NCBI RefSeq assembly: GCF_007655135.1
Contig: NC_045129.1
Location: 21,054,274 to 21,118,273, forward strand
Source: Punica granatum
Taxonomy: Eukaryota; Streptophyta; Magnoliopsida; Myrtales; Lythraceae
Direction of reading: 5' to 3'
Length of the DNA: 64,000 nt
Below the pieces are notes generated by a model. That model ran no database searches, had not been told where the DNA came from, and saw nothing but the letters and a program-made list of their open reading frames with translations. This document shows, piece by piece, positions 47,964-60,817 of this stretch. The position numbers and the translations under genes were made by a program. How positions within the stretch are numbered: position 1 is the first letter of the stretch; each line of letters begins with the position of its first letter.

Positions 47964-48992
47964 ATTCTGACAATTTTGATGCCTCTGGAGATTAGTTCCA
48001 CCATAACTTCCACCACTCTGACTCCTCATGCCCTTACCTTCATGAGACCATTGCGGAAGCTGCTTATAAGTTGATTTCCCTCTATTGAAGCCTTGAATGA
48101 ACCCGCCTCTTTTTGGGGGTCGGAAGGAACCCTCTACAAGTGAGCTACTAGGCCGAGCTCTACTTTGCTCCCACTGATGAAATTCCTCTCGTAAGTCCTC
48201 CTCAGCGATAATGGCTTTATTATACAGGTCTGCAAATAATGGGATCTCCAGAACGGAAACGCGCGACCTAATATTGAGGTTCAATCCATCCAAGAACCTA
48301 CTGCATTTGGACGCTTCATCACTTACCAATGTCGGGGCAAAACGCGACAACTTGGTGAATTTTACTTCATATTCAGCTACGTTGATGTCCCCTTGCTTCA
48401 AATTCAAAAATTCCCGCTCCTTGGCGCGCTGAAACGAGGCTGGAAAGTACTTGTTATAAAATGCTTGCGTAAACTCAGCCCAAGTGATAACGTGCGAGGA
48501 GTTCGGGTCCAGTCGTCTTTGAGTAGCCTCCCACCAGTACTGAGCATCCCCTTCTAGCATGAATGTTGCAAGTGCCACACGTTGGTTGTCTGAAACCTCC
48601 ATGATTGCAAAAATTCTTTCCATTCCAGCTATCCAATTCTCCGCTTCTATAGGATCAGCACTTCCCGAAAAACTAGATGGACCATATTTCCTAAACCTTT
48701 CATACGGCGTCAATTGTTGCTCCATGTGAGATGTAGATGCACTCGGCTGTGCTGCTTGCCTCTGGAAGAAGGCCGTTTGTTGCTCAATTAGCTGCGCTTG
48801 CTGCTCAACTAGACGAGTCATGGCTGCTAACGTCTGGTGGATTGGTGGATCTTGATCCCTAGGAGCTGCAGCAGCTTCTTGAGGAGCTTGAGACACTTGC
48901 ACCTCTGTCATCGGCTCAGGTGTACTCATATCAGCTAAATTCTCGGCTGTACGGTATCTAGGTCGACCCCGCCTTGCACGTTTGGGTCCCAT
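47963..48992 (-). pseudogene. gag: Gag fragment of collapsed Tekay-like unit
   Basis: Minus-strand gag from ATG 48992, open through the capsid region ([40 protein letters not shown]). It includes QGDINVAEYE, where the plus-strand copies have the TAA. It ends at HQNCQN just before the CCHC knuckles, where a deletion fuses it to LTR sequence and a TGA follows. Protease, RT, RNase H, integrase and chromodomain are deleted. The remaining gag frame has no internal stop. Confidence 0.9.
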
Positions 48993-49123
48993 TGCAAATT
49001 TTCCTAAACAGAACACAAGTTAACCAAGCATTTAACAAACACAACGATAAGATATATCCCATCTTGGGGCCGCAACTAATCAAAAGAACGGGGATCAGGC
49101 GCACTACGTCTACAGAATCCTAT

Positions 49124-49142
49124 AACCTAGGCTCTGATACCA
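49124..49142 (-). other. Primer-binding site of collapsed unit
   Basis: The minus strand reads TGGTATCAGAGCCTAGGTT, next to the middle LTR at 49147. Confidence 0.88.
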
Positions 49143-49146
49143 AAAA

Positions 49147-51325
49147 TGTCACGTCTCGAAACTTATAGCAGAGTTTTCCCTCTATTCCTTAATATCCATT
49201 ATCATATACGCAACTCATATATGTATAATCCGTTTTCCTAACTCCCAACACATTGAACCAACCCAGCAAGCTCTATATAAACACATAACAACCTAACTAA
49301 TTCATATATATGCATAAAACTCTCAAAGATTACTCAGTTGCAACCATCTTGTAACACAGACTGAACGAAAAGCTTTCATATATATATATATAGCATACTT
49401 CTACAACACATCCAACTTTTAAACTACCTCGGCATGCTCCACACGAATATATAATGAGTCTAACGGATTCTAATGTACATATATGCTCTCCATAGTGTGT
49501 TCAGCTACAACCATACCACTAAACCAACTAACAAAAGTTTCAGGTCGTAACAGGATTGTAACATTTACGAACACTTACTACCTATACTATGGGTTGGCCT
49601 ACTTGCCAAAATCCTTTGCGCTGATCCCCGTTATCCAAAGCCCTCCTGTGCGGCTAGTCTAGCTCCTAGCTCATCTGGAAAAATGTATGCAGGGGGTGAG
49701 CTGCAACTCAGTGAGTATTATATTCCAAGGTAAAATGAGCTAATATGTTACATCACAATTCACGACAATCAATCATACGTATATATATATATACATACAT
49801 ATTTCACCGTGATATAGCATCCAATACCAAGATCATCCTTTCACACAACTCATAGGGCAACCAAATCCAAACAACAGTAATATAGCCATAGGGTTGCATT
49901 TCCTCGCAACAGAGTTATGACGGTACCCGTGACCCCGCACACCTCATTCATATCATCCTCAACTCCCAATATCCATGTCTCATGAGCGGGGGCCGCCCAT
50001 TAACCTCTGGCGGTAAGAGTTGACCTTCATTTATATTCCGCCGGTCCAGCGGCCGATCATGCCCCTACTTATATTCCGCCGGGTCTAGCGGCCGATCAAG
50101 CCCCTATTTGTATTCCGCCGGGTCCAGCGGCCGATCAAGTCCCTATTTATATTCCGCCGGGTCCAGCGGCCGATCAAGCCCCTATTTATATTCCGCCGGG
50201 TTCGGCGGCCGATCAGGCCCCTTTTATAATCCGCCGGGTCCAGCGATCCCATGGCTATAGTCCAACCATCACAAGCATACTAAGCATACACATCAACTAT
50301 GTTCCGCAATCATTCAGCCACCATCACTTCTATAACCATACATATATATATATATATTTATTATCATTTTACGATGGAAGAAAGTACTCACAAACACCCC
50401 TGAAATGACCACTTAATGAATCGAGTCTTCCGGAGGTATAGTCTCAGTCTCCCCAGCCCCTATCCAGTTCAAGCACAAAGGTTAGATAATATACTAGATA
50501 AGGGTGAAAATATGCATCAATTCACCTCTCGTGCTATTTCCTGAATGTAGCTATAATATAAGATGTTTATAATTTACAAATGCTTCTTCCCTATCTCTTT
50601 TGATTTCTACCTAACTCTTTAAATAGAGAACAATGCAAAATGCTATACACATGTATCTCTCAAATTATATCAACTTAGGATTCATCACAATATATATCAA
50701 ATGGATGACCAATTTGATCAGCCAAATTCAGGAAGAGTGCAAGGAATTCTAAGTACTTCTTTGGTTCCGAAATACAAATAAATAAGAGCTTATTCAATCA
50801 ATCCATCACATGATATCATTATAATGCATGATAAATTTTCAATTCAGTTCCCTTCTCTAGTCCATGGTCAGCTCACAGAGTAAAATGTATGCATATATAT
50901 ACCTATGCACACACACTTGTCTACATCTATATATGTGTATATATACTTTCAGAAGGGCATAGTTATGTGCCTTAGAAACCCACCAATTTAACCAAGGGTT
51001 TTGCCCCCAGCCCCACAACCGAATTTTTCAACCCATATAAGTGACCAAACTCATCCCAAAACAACATAAGACTAACTCCAAACATATATCCAACTCAACT
51101 TATATCATTTAGGAGAAGCTACCAATCTCAACTTATATCATCTAGGAGAAGCTACCAATCTCAACAACTAAAATTCTCAATCTAACCTAACTGAAATGGA
51201 TGCAAGAAGAGCCACAACTATATACAACATAGTGAATATGGATGTTTAAATCATAGATAATCAACTTACTAATCAATACTCCAAACTTAGTCTTCTTCTC
51301 CAAGGATTTTTTTCAACTCAGCTAA

Positions 51326-51369
<44 letters not shown>

Positions 51370-51747
51370 GGTTCATTTTCTTTTTTCTTGGGCTAGGGAT
51401 AGAGCAAGGAGAAGTGTGGTTTAAATAAGGAAGAAAAGCAGAAAAAGAAAGTGGTCAAAGATGGTCAAAGGCGGTGGAAATAAATTGGCTGCTGAAAAGG
51501 AGGCCACTTGGCCCATTCCACACTCATCTCTATCTGATTTCTCACCTTTTTCGTTTTTATTATTATTATTATTATTTTTCTTTCATATAGATAATGATCC
51601 AGCCACAAGTTGTGGTATATTAAATACATTTAAAGATCCAGCCAAAAAATAAGGGTATATTATATACATGTATGTTATGTAACCATGCATGTGCATATGG
51701 ATATGTATATGAGCATATATGCATGTTTGGTGGACACTAGCCTCACA
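49147..51747 (-). repeat. Middle LTR of minus dimer (2601 bp)
   Basis: A complete LTR with a primer site on its left and a polypurine tract on its right (plus-strand view), so it serves both units. It holds the W-box/TATA module (51420-51468), a CT microsatellite (near 51329-51366), a 37-bp tandem duplication near 51090-51165 and the 39-bp array (50036-50250), whose frame is cut by a TAG. Confidence 0.92.
50036..50250 (-). repeat. 39-bp minisatellite, middle LTR
   Basis: Five to six units. A C-to-T change (GGGTCTAGCGG on the plus strand) puts a stop into the otherwise open frame. Confidence 0.8.
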
Positions 51748-51759
51748 ATCTCCCCCACT
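51748..51759 (-). other. Polypurine tract of right unit
   Basis: The plus strand reads ATCTCCCCCACT directly after the LTR edge. The minus strand is AGTGGGGGAGAT. Confidence 0.8.
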
Positions 51760-51781
51760 AATGAAAATTTCGTCCCCGAAA

Positions 51782-52469
51782 TTATTTATCTGATATTGGG
51801 AAAAGGTATGGATAGTTGACTCTCATAGAATCCTCGGGTTCCCAAGTGGCTTCTTCTATCGAATGACTCTTCCACAACACCTTTACTAATGGAATTCTCT
51901 TGGTTCGAAAGACCTGCTCTTTCCTATCTAAGATCTCCACTGGCACTTCCTCATATGTCAAGTCCTCATTTAACTCCACCGATTGATAACTCAAAACATG
52001 AGATGGGTCCGGTATATACTTACGCAACATTGACACATGAAACACGTTATGAATACGGGATAGTTCAGGAGGTAGAGCCAACCGGTATGCCACCTTCCCA
52101 ATGCGCTCGAGAACCTCGTATGGCCCGATATATCTGGGACTAAGCTTCCCTTTCTTGCCAAATCTCATAATACCCTTCCACGGTGATACCTTTAAGAAAA
52201 CTCGATCCCCTTGCTAAAACTCGAGGTCCTTTCTTCGTTTATCAGCATAATTCTTTTGTCGCCCTTGAGCGGTCTTTAATCTCTCTCTGATAATCTTGAC
52301 CTTTTCAGCTGTTAGGTCGACTATTTCCGGTCCAGTTAATTGCCTCTCTCCAACTTCGTTCCAACACAATGGTGTTCGACAAGCTCGACCATAAAGCGAC
52401 TCATATGGTGCCATTCAAATACTAGATTGATAGCTGTTATTATACGCGAATTCCATCAAAGGAAGGTAG
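51782..52469 (-). pseudogene. pol: Integrase C-terminal part and chromodomain of right unit, disrupted
   Basis: Continuation of the polyprotein of the right unit after a frameshift near 52543-52546 (four A on the minus strand where the plus-strand copies have three). A TGA at 52415-52417 (GGA in relatives) and a TAG at 52214-52216 (CAG in relatives, in LEFQQGD) break the C-terminal domain. The last piece, 51782-52168, is open and encodes [35 protein letters not shown] and the chromodomain ([30 protein letters not shown]). Confidence 0.9.
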
Positions 52470-55400
52470 TCATCCCAGCTGCCTTGAAATTCTATAACAC
52501 ACGCTCTTAACATATCCTCCAATGTTTGAATGATCCTTTCGCTTTTGCCCGTCTGATTCAGGATGAAAAGCAGTGGTCAAATTCAACTTCGTGCCTAGAG
52601 CCGTAACAAAACTATTCCAGTACTTGGAAGTAAAATAGGAACCTCTGTCTGATACTATGGATGCCGGCACACCGTGCAACCTCACAATCTCCTTAATGAA
52701 CAATTGTGCCAACTGATCTGCACCAAATGTCGTTTTAGCTGATAGGAAGTGAGAGGATTTAGTCAGCCTATCAACTATCACCCATATAGAATCATGCCCC
52801 CTTCGGGTTCGTGGAAGTCCAGAGACAAAATCCATGGTGATCTTTTCCCATTTCCATTCAGGTACCGGAAGAGGTTGTAATAACCCGGATGGGTGTTGAT
52901 GCTCTGCTTTAACCTGTTGACATACTAGACACTTGGCAACAAATTCAGCTATCTCCTTTTTCATGTTATACCACCAATAGCTTCTCTTCAAATTATAATA
53001 CATCTTAGTGCTTCCGGGGTGCATTGCATAAGGTGAGCTATGAGCCTGTGCAAGAATCTCTCTCTTCAACTCAGCATCATTAGGTACACAAATTCGACTC
53101 CCAAACATAAGTGTGTCATCCTCTTTCAAAAGAAATTCAAACTTCTTGCCTTCCTTTACTCTGCCTTCCTTAATCTTGTTTTTCATCTCTACTAAAAATG
53201 GATCTACTTGTTGCGCTTCCCGAATTCGATCAACTAGCACTGGTTTCATCTCATAAATAGCCATCAATGTTCCAGAACTGGTCGCCTCTAATTTAACTTC
53301 TAATGACCTCAACTCATTAATAAGTGTGTCGTAAACACTCCACATACCTGCTAATCTTGCTGATGAATTCCGACTCAGTGCATCTGCCACCACATTTGCC
53401 TTTCTTGGATGATAGTTGATCGTGCAATCATAATCTTTGATTAGTTCCATCCATCTCCTCTGTCTCAAGTTGAGTTCTTTTTGAGTGAACAAATATTTCA
53501 AACTCTTGTGATCTGTATAAATCTCACACTTTGCTCCATATAAATAATGTCTCCAAAGTTTGAGGGCGAATACCACAGCTGCCAATTCAAGATCATGCGT
53601 CGGGTAATTCTTCTCATGATTCCTTAATTGCCGAGATGCATAAGCCACCACTCTGCCATTTTGCATTAATACGCAGCCTAAGCCTTGATGGGATGCATCA
53701 CTATATATCACAAACCCCTCATCAGTGGACGGAATAACAAGCACTGGGGCAGTGGTCAACCTCTTCTTCAACTCCTGGAAACTTTGCTCACACTCATCTG
53801 TCCATTCAAACTTCACACTTTTCCGTGTTAACCGAGTCAGGGGAGCAGCAATAAGGGAGAATCCTTCCACAAATCTTCGATAATAACCAGCTAATCCTAG
53901 GAAACTCCTCACCTCTGTTACACTTGTAGGACGATTCCAATTCAAGATAGCTTCAATCTTCATCGGATCCACTGATACACCATCACCTGAAATCACATGC
54001 CCGAGGAATCCCACTCGGTCTAACCAAAACTCACATTTGCTAAACTTGGCATAAAGTTTTCTTTCTCTCAAAATCTGCAACACTACACGAAGATGTTCTT
54101 CATGCTCATTCCGGTTCCTCGAGTATACCAATATATCATCGATGAAAACAACCACAAACTGATCAAGATATAGCTGGAAGACTCTATTCATTAAATCCAT
54201 AAAAGCTGCTGGAGCATTTGTTAACCCGAAAGGCATCACAAGGAATTCATAATGTCCATACCGAGTGCGAAAAGCAGTCTTGGGCACATCAGAGTCCTTG
54301 ATCTTCAGCTGGTGGTATCCCGATCTAAGATCGATCTTCGAGAAGACGGTAGCACCTCGGAGCTGATCAAACAAGTCATCTATCCTAGGTAAAGGATATT
54401 TATTGCGCACCGTTACCCGATTCTGCTGTCGGTAATCTATACACAATCTAAGTGAGCCATCCTTCTTCTTCACAAACAAAACGGGAGCACCCCAAGGAGA
54501 TACACTAGGCCTGATAAATCCCTTTTCTAATAATTCTTGCAGCTGAATTTTCAATTCCTTGAGTTCTGACGAGGCCATACGATACGGTGCACGGGAAATC
54601 GGCGCAGTACCGGGCTCTAGCTCGATAGTAAACTCAATCTCTCTATCAGGGGGAAGACCAGGTAAATCATCAGGAAAAACCTCTGAAAACTCGCAGACTA
54701 CTGAAATTTCATTAAGTTTTGGTGAGTTGACCTCGGCAGCAACCACATGTGCCAAATATCCTTCACACCCCCTTTTCAAAAGTTTCGTCGCCTCGAGAAA
54801 TGATATAACATTGAATGGAGTACCCAACTGATCTCCATGAAGCTTAAATTCAGGCTCATTTGGTATTCTAAAGATAACCTCCTTCTTGTAACACTCCACC
54901 GAAGCATGATGAGAAGCAAGCCAATCCATCCCGAGGATAACATCAAAATCCCAAATGTTTAAGGGTATAAAATCTACTAGCATCTCCTTATCCCCTAAGT
55001 GTAGCCTACAACTGCGATACACCTCCCCAACTACCACACTTTCCCCGGTTGGTGTAGCTATGGACATACGACTATCTAATAACTCTCGCGGTCTATTAGA
55101 ATGCATGGCATATGACAATGAGATATATGAATGAGTGGACCCTGGGTCTATAAGTACATGAGCAGGTTTATTAAAGAGATTTAACGTACCCGTCACTACT
55201 GTCGGAGTGGCATCAGCATCCCGCTTCGTTAAGGTGAATACTCTACCCTGCGTCATTGGTCTATTGGCCTGGCCTGCTGAGCTCACCATCGATCCACCCC
55301 CTCGGCCTTGAACACTCTTATTGCTACTCATCTGCCCACGGAATCTTATCGCCGTTGGCCTATTGCCCACACTAGCACTACTAGACGCTGCTACTATAGG

Positions 55401-56591
55401 TTGCCTACAATTCCTCTGTACATGTCCCTTCATGCCACATCTAAAACATGTAACCCCCTCACTCCTTAATTGTGGGCAATTGTTTCTTAAGTGATCACGA
55501 CGTCCACAATGAAAGCAACTCCCGGACTGCACTTGACAAACTCCGGAATGAAATCGACCACAATTCTGACAATTTTGATGCCTCGGGAGATTAGTTCCAC
55601 CATAACTTCCACCACTCTGACTCCTCATGCCCTTACCTTCATGAGACCATTGCGGAAGCTGCTGATAAGTTGATTTCCCTCTATTGAAGCCTTGAATGAA
55701 CCCGCCTCTTTTTGGGGGTTGGAAGGAACCCTCTACAAGTGAGCTACTAGGCCGAGTTCTACTTTTCTCCCACTGATGAAATTCCTCTCGTAAGTCCTCC
55801 TCAGCGATAATGGCTTTATTATACAGGTCTGCAAATAATGGGATCTCCAGAACGGAAACGCGCGACCTAATATTGAGGTTCAATCCATCCAAGAACCTAC
55901 TGCATTTGGAAGCTTCATCACTTACCAATGTCGGGGCAAAACGCGACAACTTGGTGAATTTTACTTCATATTCAGCTACGCTGATGTCCCCTTGCTTCAA
56001 ATTCAAAAATTCCCGCTCCTTGGCGCGCCGAAACGAGGCTGGAAAGTACTTGTTATAAAATGCTTGCGTAAATTCAGCCCAAGTGATAACGTGCGAGGAG
56101 TTCGGGTCCAGTCGTCTTTGAGTAGCCTCCCACCAGTACTGAGCATCCTCTTCTAGCATGAATGTTGCAAATGCCACACGTTGGTTGTCTGAAACCTCCA
56201 TGATTGCAAAAATTCTTTCCATTCCAGCTATCCAATTCTCCGCTTCTATAGGATCAGCACTTCCCGAAAATCTAGATGGACCATATTTCCTAAACCTTTC
56301 ATACGGATTCAATTGTTGCTCCATGTGAGATGTAGATGCACTCGGCTGTGCTGCTTGCCTCTGGAAGAAGGCCGTTTGTTGCTCAATTAGCTGCGCTTGC
56401 TGCTCAACTAGACGAGTCATGGCTGCTAACGTCTGGTAGATTGGTGGATCTTGATCCCTAGGAGCTGCAGCAGCTTCTTGAGGAGCTTGAGACACTTGCT
56501 CCTCTGTCATCGGCTCAGGTGTACTCATATCAGCTAAATTCTCGGCTGTACGGTATCCAGGTCGACCCCGCCTTGCACGTTTGGGTCCCAT
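52470..56591 (-). CDS. gag-pol: Tekay-like gag-pol, open to the integrase core (right unit)
   Basis: Best preserved Tekay-like copy: one frame of about 1373 codons from ATG 56591. Residues: gag capsid about 105-240; CCHC-like [12 protein letters not shown], then true CCHC knuckles near 359-372 and 382-395; protease IDPGST near 481; RT with FIDD near 816-819 (nt about 54135-54146); RNase H with YSDAS and TDHKS; integrase zinc region (MHPGSTK, CLVCQ) and the first two catalytic Asp ([16 protein letters not shown]). It lacks the RT stop and the 65-bp deletion of the plus-strand units. It goes out of frame at HPESDGQ, immediately before the catalytic Glu of integrase, because of one extra A. Gag, protease, RT and RNase H could be made, integrase could not. 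Confidence 0.93.
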   Translation of the reverse strand: MGPKRARRGRPGYRTAENLADMSTPEPMTEEQVSQAPQEAAAAPRDQDPPIYQTLAAMTRLVEQQAQLIEQQTAFFQRQAAQPSASTSHMEQQLNPYERFRKYGPSRFSGSADPIEAENWIAGMERIFAIMEVSDNQRVAFATFMLEEDAQYWWEATQRRLDPNSSHVITWAEFTQAFYNKYFPASFRRAKEREFLNLKQGDISVAEYEVKFTKLSRFAPTLVSDEASKCSRFLDGLNLNIRSRVSVLEIPLFADLYNKAIIAEEDLREEFHQWEKSRTRPSSSLVEGSFQPPKRGGFIQGFNRGKSTYQQLPQWSHEGKGMRSQSGGSYGGTNLPRHQNCQNCGRFHSGVCQVQSGSCFHCGRRDHLRNNCPQLRSEGVTCFRCGMKGHVQRNCRQPIVAASSSASVGNRPTAIRFRGQMSSNKSVQGRGGGSMVSSAGQANRPMTQGRVFTLTKRDADATPTVVTGTLNLFNKPAHVLIDPGSTHSYISLSYAMHSNRPRELLDSRMSIATPTGESVVVGEVYRSCRLHLGDKEMLVDFIPLNIWDFDVILGMDWLASHHASVECYKKEVIFRIPNEPEFKLHGDQLGTPFNVISFLEATKLLKRGCEGYLAHVVAAEVNSPKLNEISVVCEFSEVFPDDLPGLPPDREIEFTIELEPGTAPISRAPYRMASSELKELKIQLQELLEKGFIRPSVSPWGAPVLFVKKKDGSLRLCIDYRQQNRVTVRNKYPLPRIDDLFDQLRGATVFSKIDLRSGYHQLKIKDSDVPKTAFRTRYGHYEFLVMPFGLTNAPAAFMDLMNRVFQLYLDQFVVVFIDDILVYSRNRNEHEEHLRVVLQILRERKLYAKFSKCEFWLDRVGFLGHVISGDGVSVDPMKIEAILNWNRPTSVTEVRSFLGLAGYYRRFVEGFSLIAAPLTRLTRKSVKFEWTDECEQSFQELKKRLTTAPVLVIPSTDEGFVIYSDASHQGLGCVLMQNGRVVAYASRQLRNHEKNYPTHDLELAAVVFALKLWRHYLYGAKCEIYTDHKSLKYLFTQKELNLRQRRWMELIKDYDCTINYHPRKANVVADALSRNSSARLAGMWSVYDTLINELRSLEVKLEATSSGTLMAIYEMKPVLVDRIREAQQVDPFLVEMKNKIKEGRVKEGKKFEFLLKEDDTLMFGSRICVPNDAELKREILAQAHSSPYAMHPGSTKMYYNLKRSYWWYNMKKEIAEFVAKCLVCQQVKAEHQHPSGLLQPLPVPEWKWEKITMDFVSGLPRTRRGHDSIWVIVDRLTKSSHFLSAKTTFGADQLAQLFIKEIVRLHGVPASIVSDRGSYFTSKYWNSFVTALGTKLNLTTAFHPESDGQKRKDHSNIGGYVKSVCYRISRQLG

Positions 56592-56723
56592 TGCAAATTT
56601 TCCTAAACAGAACACAAGTTAACCAAGCATTTAACAAACACAACGATAAGATATATCCCATCTTGGGGCCGCAACTAATCAAAAGAACGGGGATCAGGCG
56701 CACTACGTCTACAGAATCCTATA

Positions 56724-56742
56724 ACCTAGGCTCTGATACATA
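56724..56742 (-). other. Primer-binding site of right unit, mutated
   Basis: Plus strand CTAGGCTCTGATACATAAAA, where the other copies have GATACCAAAAA. The minus-strand site reads ATGTATCAGAGC instead of TTGGTATCAGAGC, altering the bases that pair with the tRNA 3' CCA. Confidence 0.7.
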
Positions 56743-56745
56743 AAA

Positions 56746-58921
56746 TGTCACGACCCGAAACTTATAGCAGAGTTTTCCCTCGATTCCTTAATATTCATTA
56801 TCATATACGCAACTCATATATGTATAATCCGTTTTCCTAACTCCCAACACATTGAACCAACCCAGCAAGCTCTATATAAACACATAACAACCTAACTAAT
56901 TCAGATATATGCATAAAACTCTCAAAGATTACTCAGTTGCAACCATCTTGTAACACAGACTGAATGAAAAGCTTTCATATATATATATAGCATACTTCTA
57001 CAACACATCCAACTTTTAAACTACCTCGGCATGCTCCACACGAATATATAATGAGTCTAACGGATTCTAATGTACATATATGCTCTCCATTGTGTGTTCA
57101 GCTACAACCATACCACTAAACCAACTAACAAAAGTTTCTGGTCGTAACAGGATTGTAACATTTACGAACACTTACTACCTATACTATGGGTTGGCCTACT
57201 TGCCAAAATCCTTTGCGCTGATCCCCGTTATCCAAAGCCCTCCTGTGCGGCTAGTCTAGCTCCTAGCTCATCTGGAAAAATGTATGCAGGGGGTGAGCTG
57301 CAACTCAGTGAGTATTATATTCCAAGGTAAAATGAGCTAATATGTTACATCACAATTCACGACAATCAATCATACATATATATATATATACATACATATT
57401 TCACCGTGATATAGCATCCAATACCAAGATCATCCTTTCACACAACTCATAGGGCAACCAAATCCAAACAACAGTAATATAGCCATAGGGTTGCATTTCC
57501 TCGCAACAGAGTTATGACGGTACCGTGACCCCGCACACCTCATTCATATCATCCTCAACTCCCAATATCCATGTCTCATGAGCGGGGGCCGCCCATTAAC
57601 CTCTGGCGGTAAGAGTTGACCTTCATTTATATTCCGCCGGTCCAGCGGCCGATCATGCCCCTACTTATATTCCGCCGGGTCCAGCGGCCGATCAGGCCCC
57701 TATTTGTATTCCGCCGGGTCCAGCAGCCGATCACGCCCCTATTTGTATTCCGCCGGGTCCAGCGGCCGATCAAGCCCCTATTTATATTCCGCCGGGTTCG
57801 GCGGCCGATCAGGCCCCTTTTGTAATCCGCCGGGTCTAGCGATCCCATGACTATAGTCCAACCATCACAAGCATACTAAGCATACACATCAACTATGTTC
57901 CGCAATCATTCAGCCACCATCACTTCTATAACCATACATATATATATATATATTTATTATCATTTTACGATGGAAGAAAGTACTCACAAACACCCCTGAA
58001 ATGACCACTTAATGAATCGAGCCTTCCGGAGGTATAGTCTCAGTCTCCCCAGCCCCTATCCAGTTCAAGCACAAAGGTTAGATAATATACTAGATAAGGG
58101 TGAAAATATGCATCAATTCACCTCTCGTGCTATTTCCTGAATGTAGCTATAATATAAGATGTTTATAATTTACAAATGCTTCTTCCCTATCTCTTTTGAT
58201 TTCTACCTAACTCTTTAAATAGAGAACAATGCAAAATGCTATACACATGTATCTCTCAAATTATATCAACTTAGGATTCATCACAATATATATCAAATGG
58301 ATGACCAATTTGATCAGCCAAATTCAGGAAGAGTGCAAGGAATTCTAAGTACTTCTTTGGTTCAGAAATACAAATAAATAAGAGCTTATTCAATCAATCC
58401 ATCACATGATATCATTATAATGCATGATAAATTTTCAATTCAGTTCCCTTCTCTAGTCCATGGTCAGCTCACAGAGTAAAATGTATGCATATATATACCT
58501 ATGCACACACACTTGTCTACATCTATATATGTGTATATATACTTTCAGAAGGGCATAGCTATGTGCCTTAGAAACCCACCAATTTAACCAAGGGTTTTGC
58601 CCCCTGCCCCACAACCGAATTTTTCAACCCATATAAGTGAGCAAACTCATCCCAAAACAACATAAGACTAACTCCAAACATATATCCAACTCAACTTATA
58701 TCATTTAGGAGAAGCTACCAATCTCAACTTATATCATCTAGGAGAAGCTACCAATCTCAACAACTAAAATTCTCAATCTAACCTAACTGAAATGGATGCA
58801 AGAAGAGCCACAACTATATACAACATAGTGAATATGGATGTTTAAATCATAGATAATCAACTTACTAATCAATACTCCAAACTTAGTCGTCTTCTCCAAG
58901 GATTTTTCTCAACTCAGCTAA

Positions 58922-58963
<42 letters not shown>

Positions 58964-59340
58964 GGTTCATTTTCATTTTTCTTGGGCTAGGGATAGAGCA
59001 AGGAGAAGTGTGGTTTAAATAAGGAAGAAAAGCAGAAAAAGAAAGTGGTCAAAGATGGTCAAAGGCGGTGGAAATAAATTGGCTGCTGAAAAGGAGGCCA
59101 CTTGGCCCATTGCACACTCATCTCTATCTGATTTCTCACCTTTTTCGTTATTATTATTATTATTTTTTTTTTCTTTCATATAGATAATGATCCAGCCACA
59201 AGTTGTGGTATATTAAATACATTTAAAGATCCAGCCAAAAAATAAGGGTATATTATATACATGTATGTTATGTAACCATGCATGTGCATATGGATATGTA
59301 TATGAGCATATATGCATGTTTGGTGGACACTAGCCTCACA
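56746..59340 (-). repeat. 5' LTR of minus dimer (2595 bp)
   Basis: Right-hand LTR, plus-strand ends TGTCACGACCC and CTAGCCTCACA. Contains the 39-bp array 57627-57848, a CT microsatellite (58926-58961) and the W-box/TATA module near 59014-59062. Followed by AGTAC and F LTR copy 2. Confidence 0.92.
57627..57848 (-). repeat. 39-bp minisatellite, right LTR
   Basis: About five units, with a minus-strand open frame of 73 codons. Confidence 0.85.
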
Positions 59341-59902
59341 AGTACTCACCGACAACTCCAAGAAATATAGCTCATTAGATCGAACCTTTTGAGTGCTAGG
59401 ATTCAATCTCCTCGATCCCTATTAGTTGCAAGTATAACAAGAAATCATATCATATATCTTATCAATTCCATCCATGTATATATCTCATACCTAACCATTT
59501 GCGATTCTCAAGAGAAGAGAAAGATTCAAACCCATTCACTAGATACTCACGCAACTATAATGGTCGACCAGATAATCAATACTAAGATCAACCAACCAAA
59601 GGTATGTTAAGGTGGCAAGTTCTTCTTGATAAACTTAACAGCCCAATCCTTATAACTCAACATACTGAAATCCTATATACTCACACAAGGTAGAGGATAA
59701 GTCATAAGCTTAGAAACTTAATACAATAAGCTTCTTCTAGTCGTTCTACCCCCATTCCATATTCTATACTTCTCATCAGTATTCTTTCGACAATAATGAG
59801 AACCAATTAGTAACTGATTTATCTTATTCCTCAGATCATCATTTTAACTTTACAATTTCAAACAAGTAGTTACATAAATTAATTTGCTATGACAGCTAGG
59901 TT

Positions 59903-59945
<43 letters not shown>

Positions 59946-60163
59946 ACCACCAAGTCCAATAAATCACTCCCATGCTATTAAACCACCGATCAACAACCTC
60001 CAACTTAATAACGTAACCAACATTATCCAATTCTATCGCAGCAAAGGAAAGCTAAATAACTTGACAAAGCTCAGGTTATATTAGCAATTTAACCACCGTC
60101 GGAAATTCTAAAATCAACTATTAAACCAGCTTCCTCAACTCAGCACCTAAATTATTAATATCC
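59341..60163 (-). repeat. F LTR copy 2, central piece
   Basis: Resumes F LTR copy 2 after the dimer, matching 40490-41295 of copy 1, with an expanded AT microsatellite (about 59905-59942). Ends at TATCC, the target site of the H solo LTR. Confidence 0.88.
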
Positions 60164-60817
60164 TGATGTGCCCAAGAATGCAGTCCAAGATGAGGCCATA
60201 TCTAGGTCGGGTCCTATCACTCGTTCCATGGCCAAGAAGCTTGTTGCAACTCTCCCCGGGCCCTTTACCTTACTTTAGTGCTTGGAAATAGGAGACGAGG
60301 AGTCCAGCCCGAAGTGATGGCCCATATTTTAAAAGACTTCAGCTGTTACGAGAAGATAATATTTCTATGATATAGTTTCCCTTAATTAGATATTATTTCC
60401 TATATTAGATTGAGTCAGCAATCTTAAGTTTCCTATTTCAGATTATTGCATTACTCTATTTTTGGAAAGTAATCTAGAGGATATCAGATATCAGTTTCCT
60501 ATATTATTAGGTGTCAGTTTCCTATTCTAGAGTCAATGGAGGTGTATTCTCTCTATATAAATATGCACCTTATTGTAAGAGAAGATAGACAGACTTTGAT
60601 GAATATTTGAATGAAATTGCTTAGAGCGTTTCTTCTCTTTCTTATCTAAACAAGTTCCTTGTTTAGTGGCGAAAACCCCGATTCTTATCATTCTTCCTTG
60701 AGCGTGGCGAATCAACCCGACTTTTCTTACTCGTGGCGAGTCATCTTATCGAGTGAGTTTTGTCGGTTCTACCCTCCACCCTTCTTTCTTATCAATTTCT
60801 GGTTCATGAGCCTATCA
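60164..60817 (+). repeat. Solo LTR of CRM-like subfamily H
   Basis: A 654-bp LTR with TG/CA ends and TSD TATCC (60159-60163 and 60818-60822). The empty site is at 41291-41295. The first 120 bases are open, encode SGPITRSMAKK and end with TAG, the same LTR-encoded tail seen in G, E, B0 and B1. CTCTATATAAATATG near 60550 is a TATA box. Three GTGGCGA words lie in the last 150 bases. Confidence 0.9.

Larger units (their letters stand above)
46409..59340 (-). mobile_element. Second Tekay-like dimer, minus strand, one unit collapsed
   Basis: One insertion flanked by AGTAC at 46404-46408 and 59341-59345. The empty site in F LTR copy 1 is at 40490-40494. On the plus strand it reads truncated LTR 46409-47963, gag fragment to 49146, full LTR 49147-51747, internal 51748-56745, full LTR 56746-59340. 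It is again LTR-int-LTR-int-LTR, but the left unit lost its pol and half its LTR. LTRs are about 2.6 kb and keep the 430-bp segment missing from LTRs 1 and 2 of the plus-strand dimer. Confidence 0.92.
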
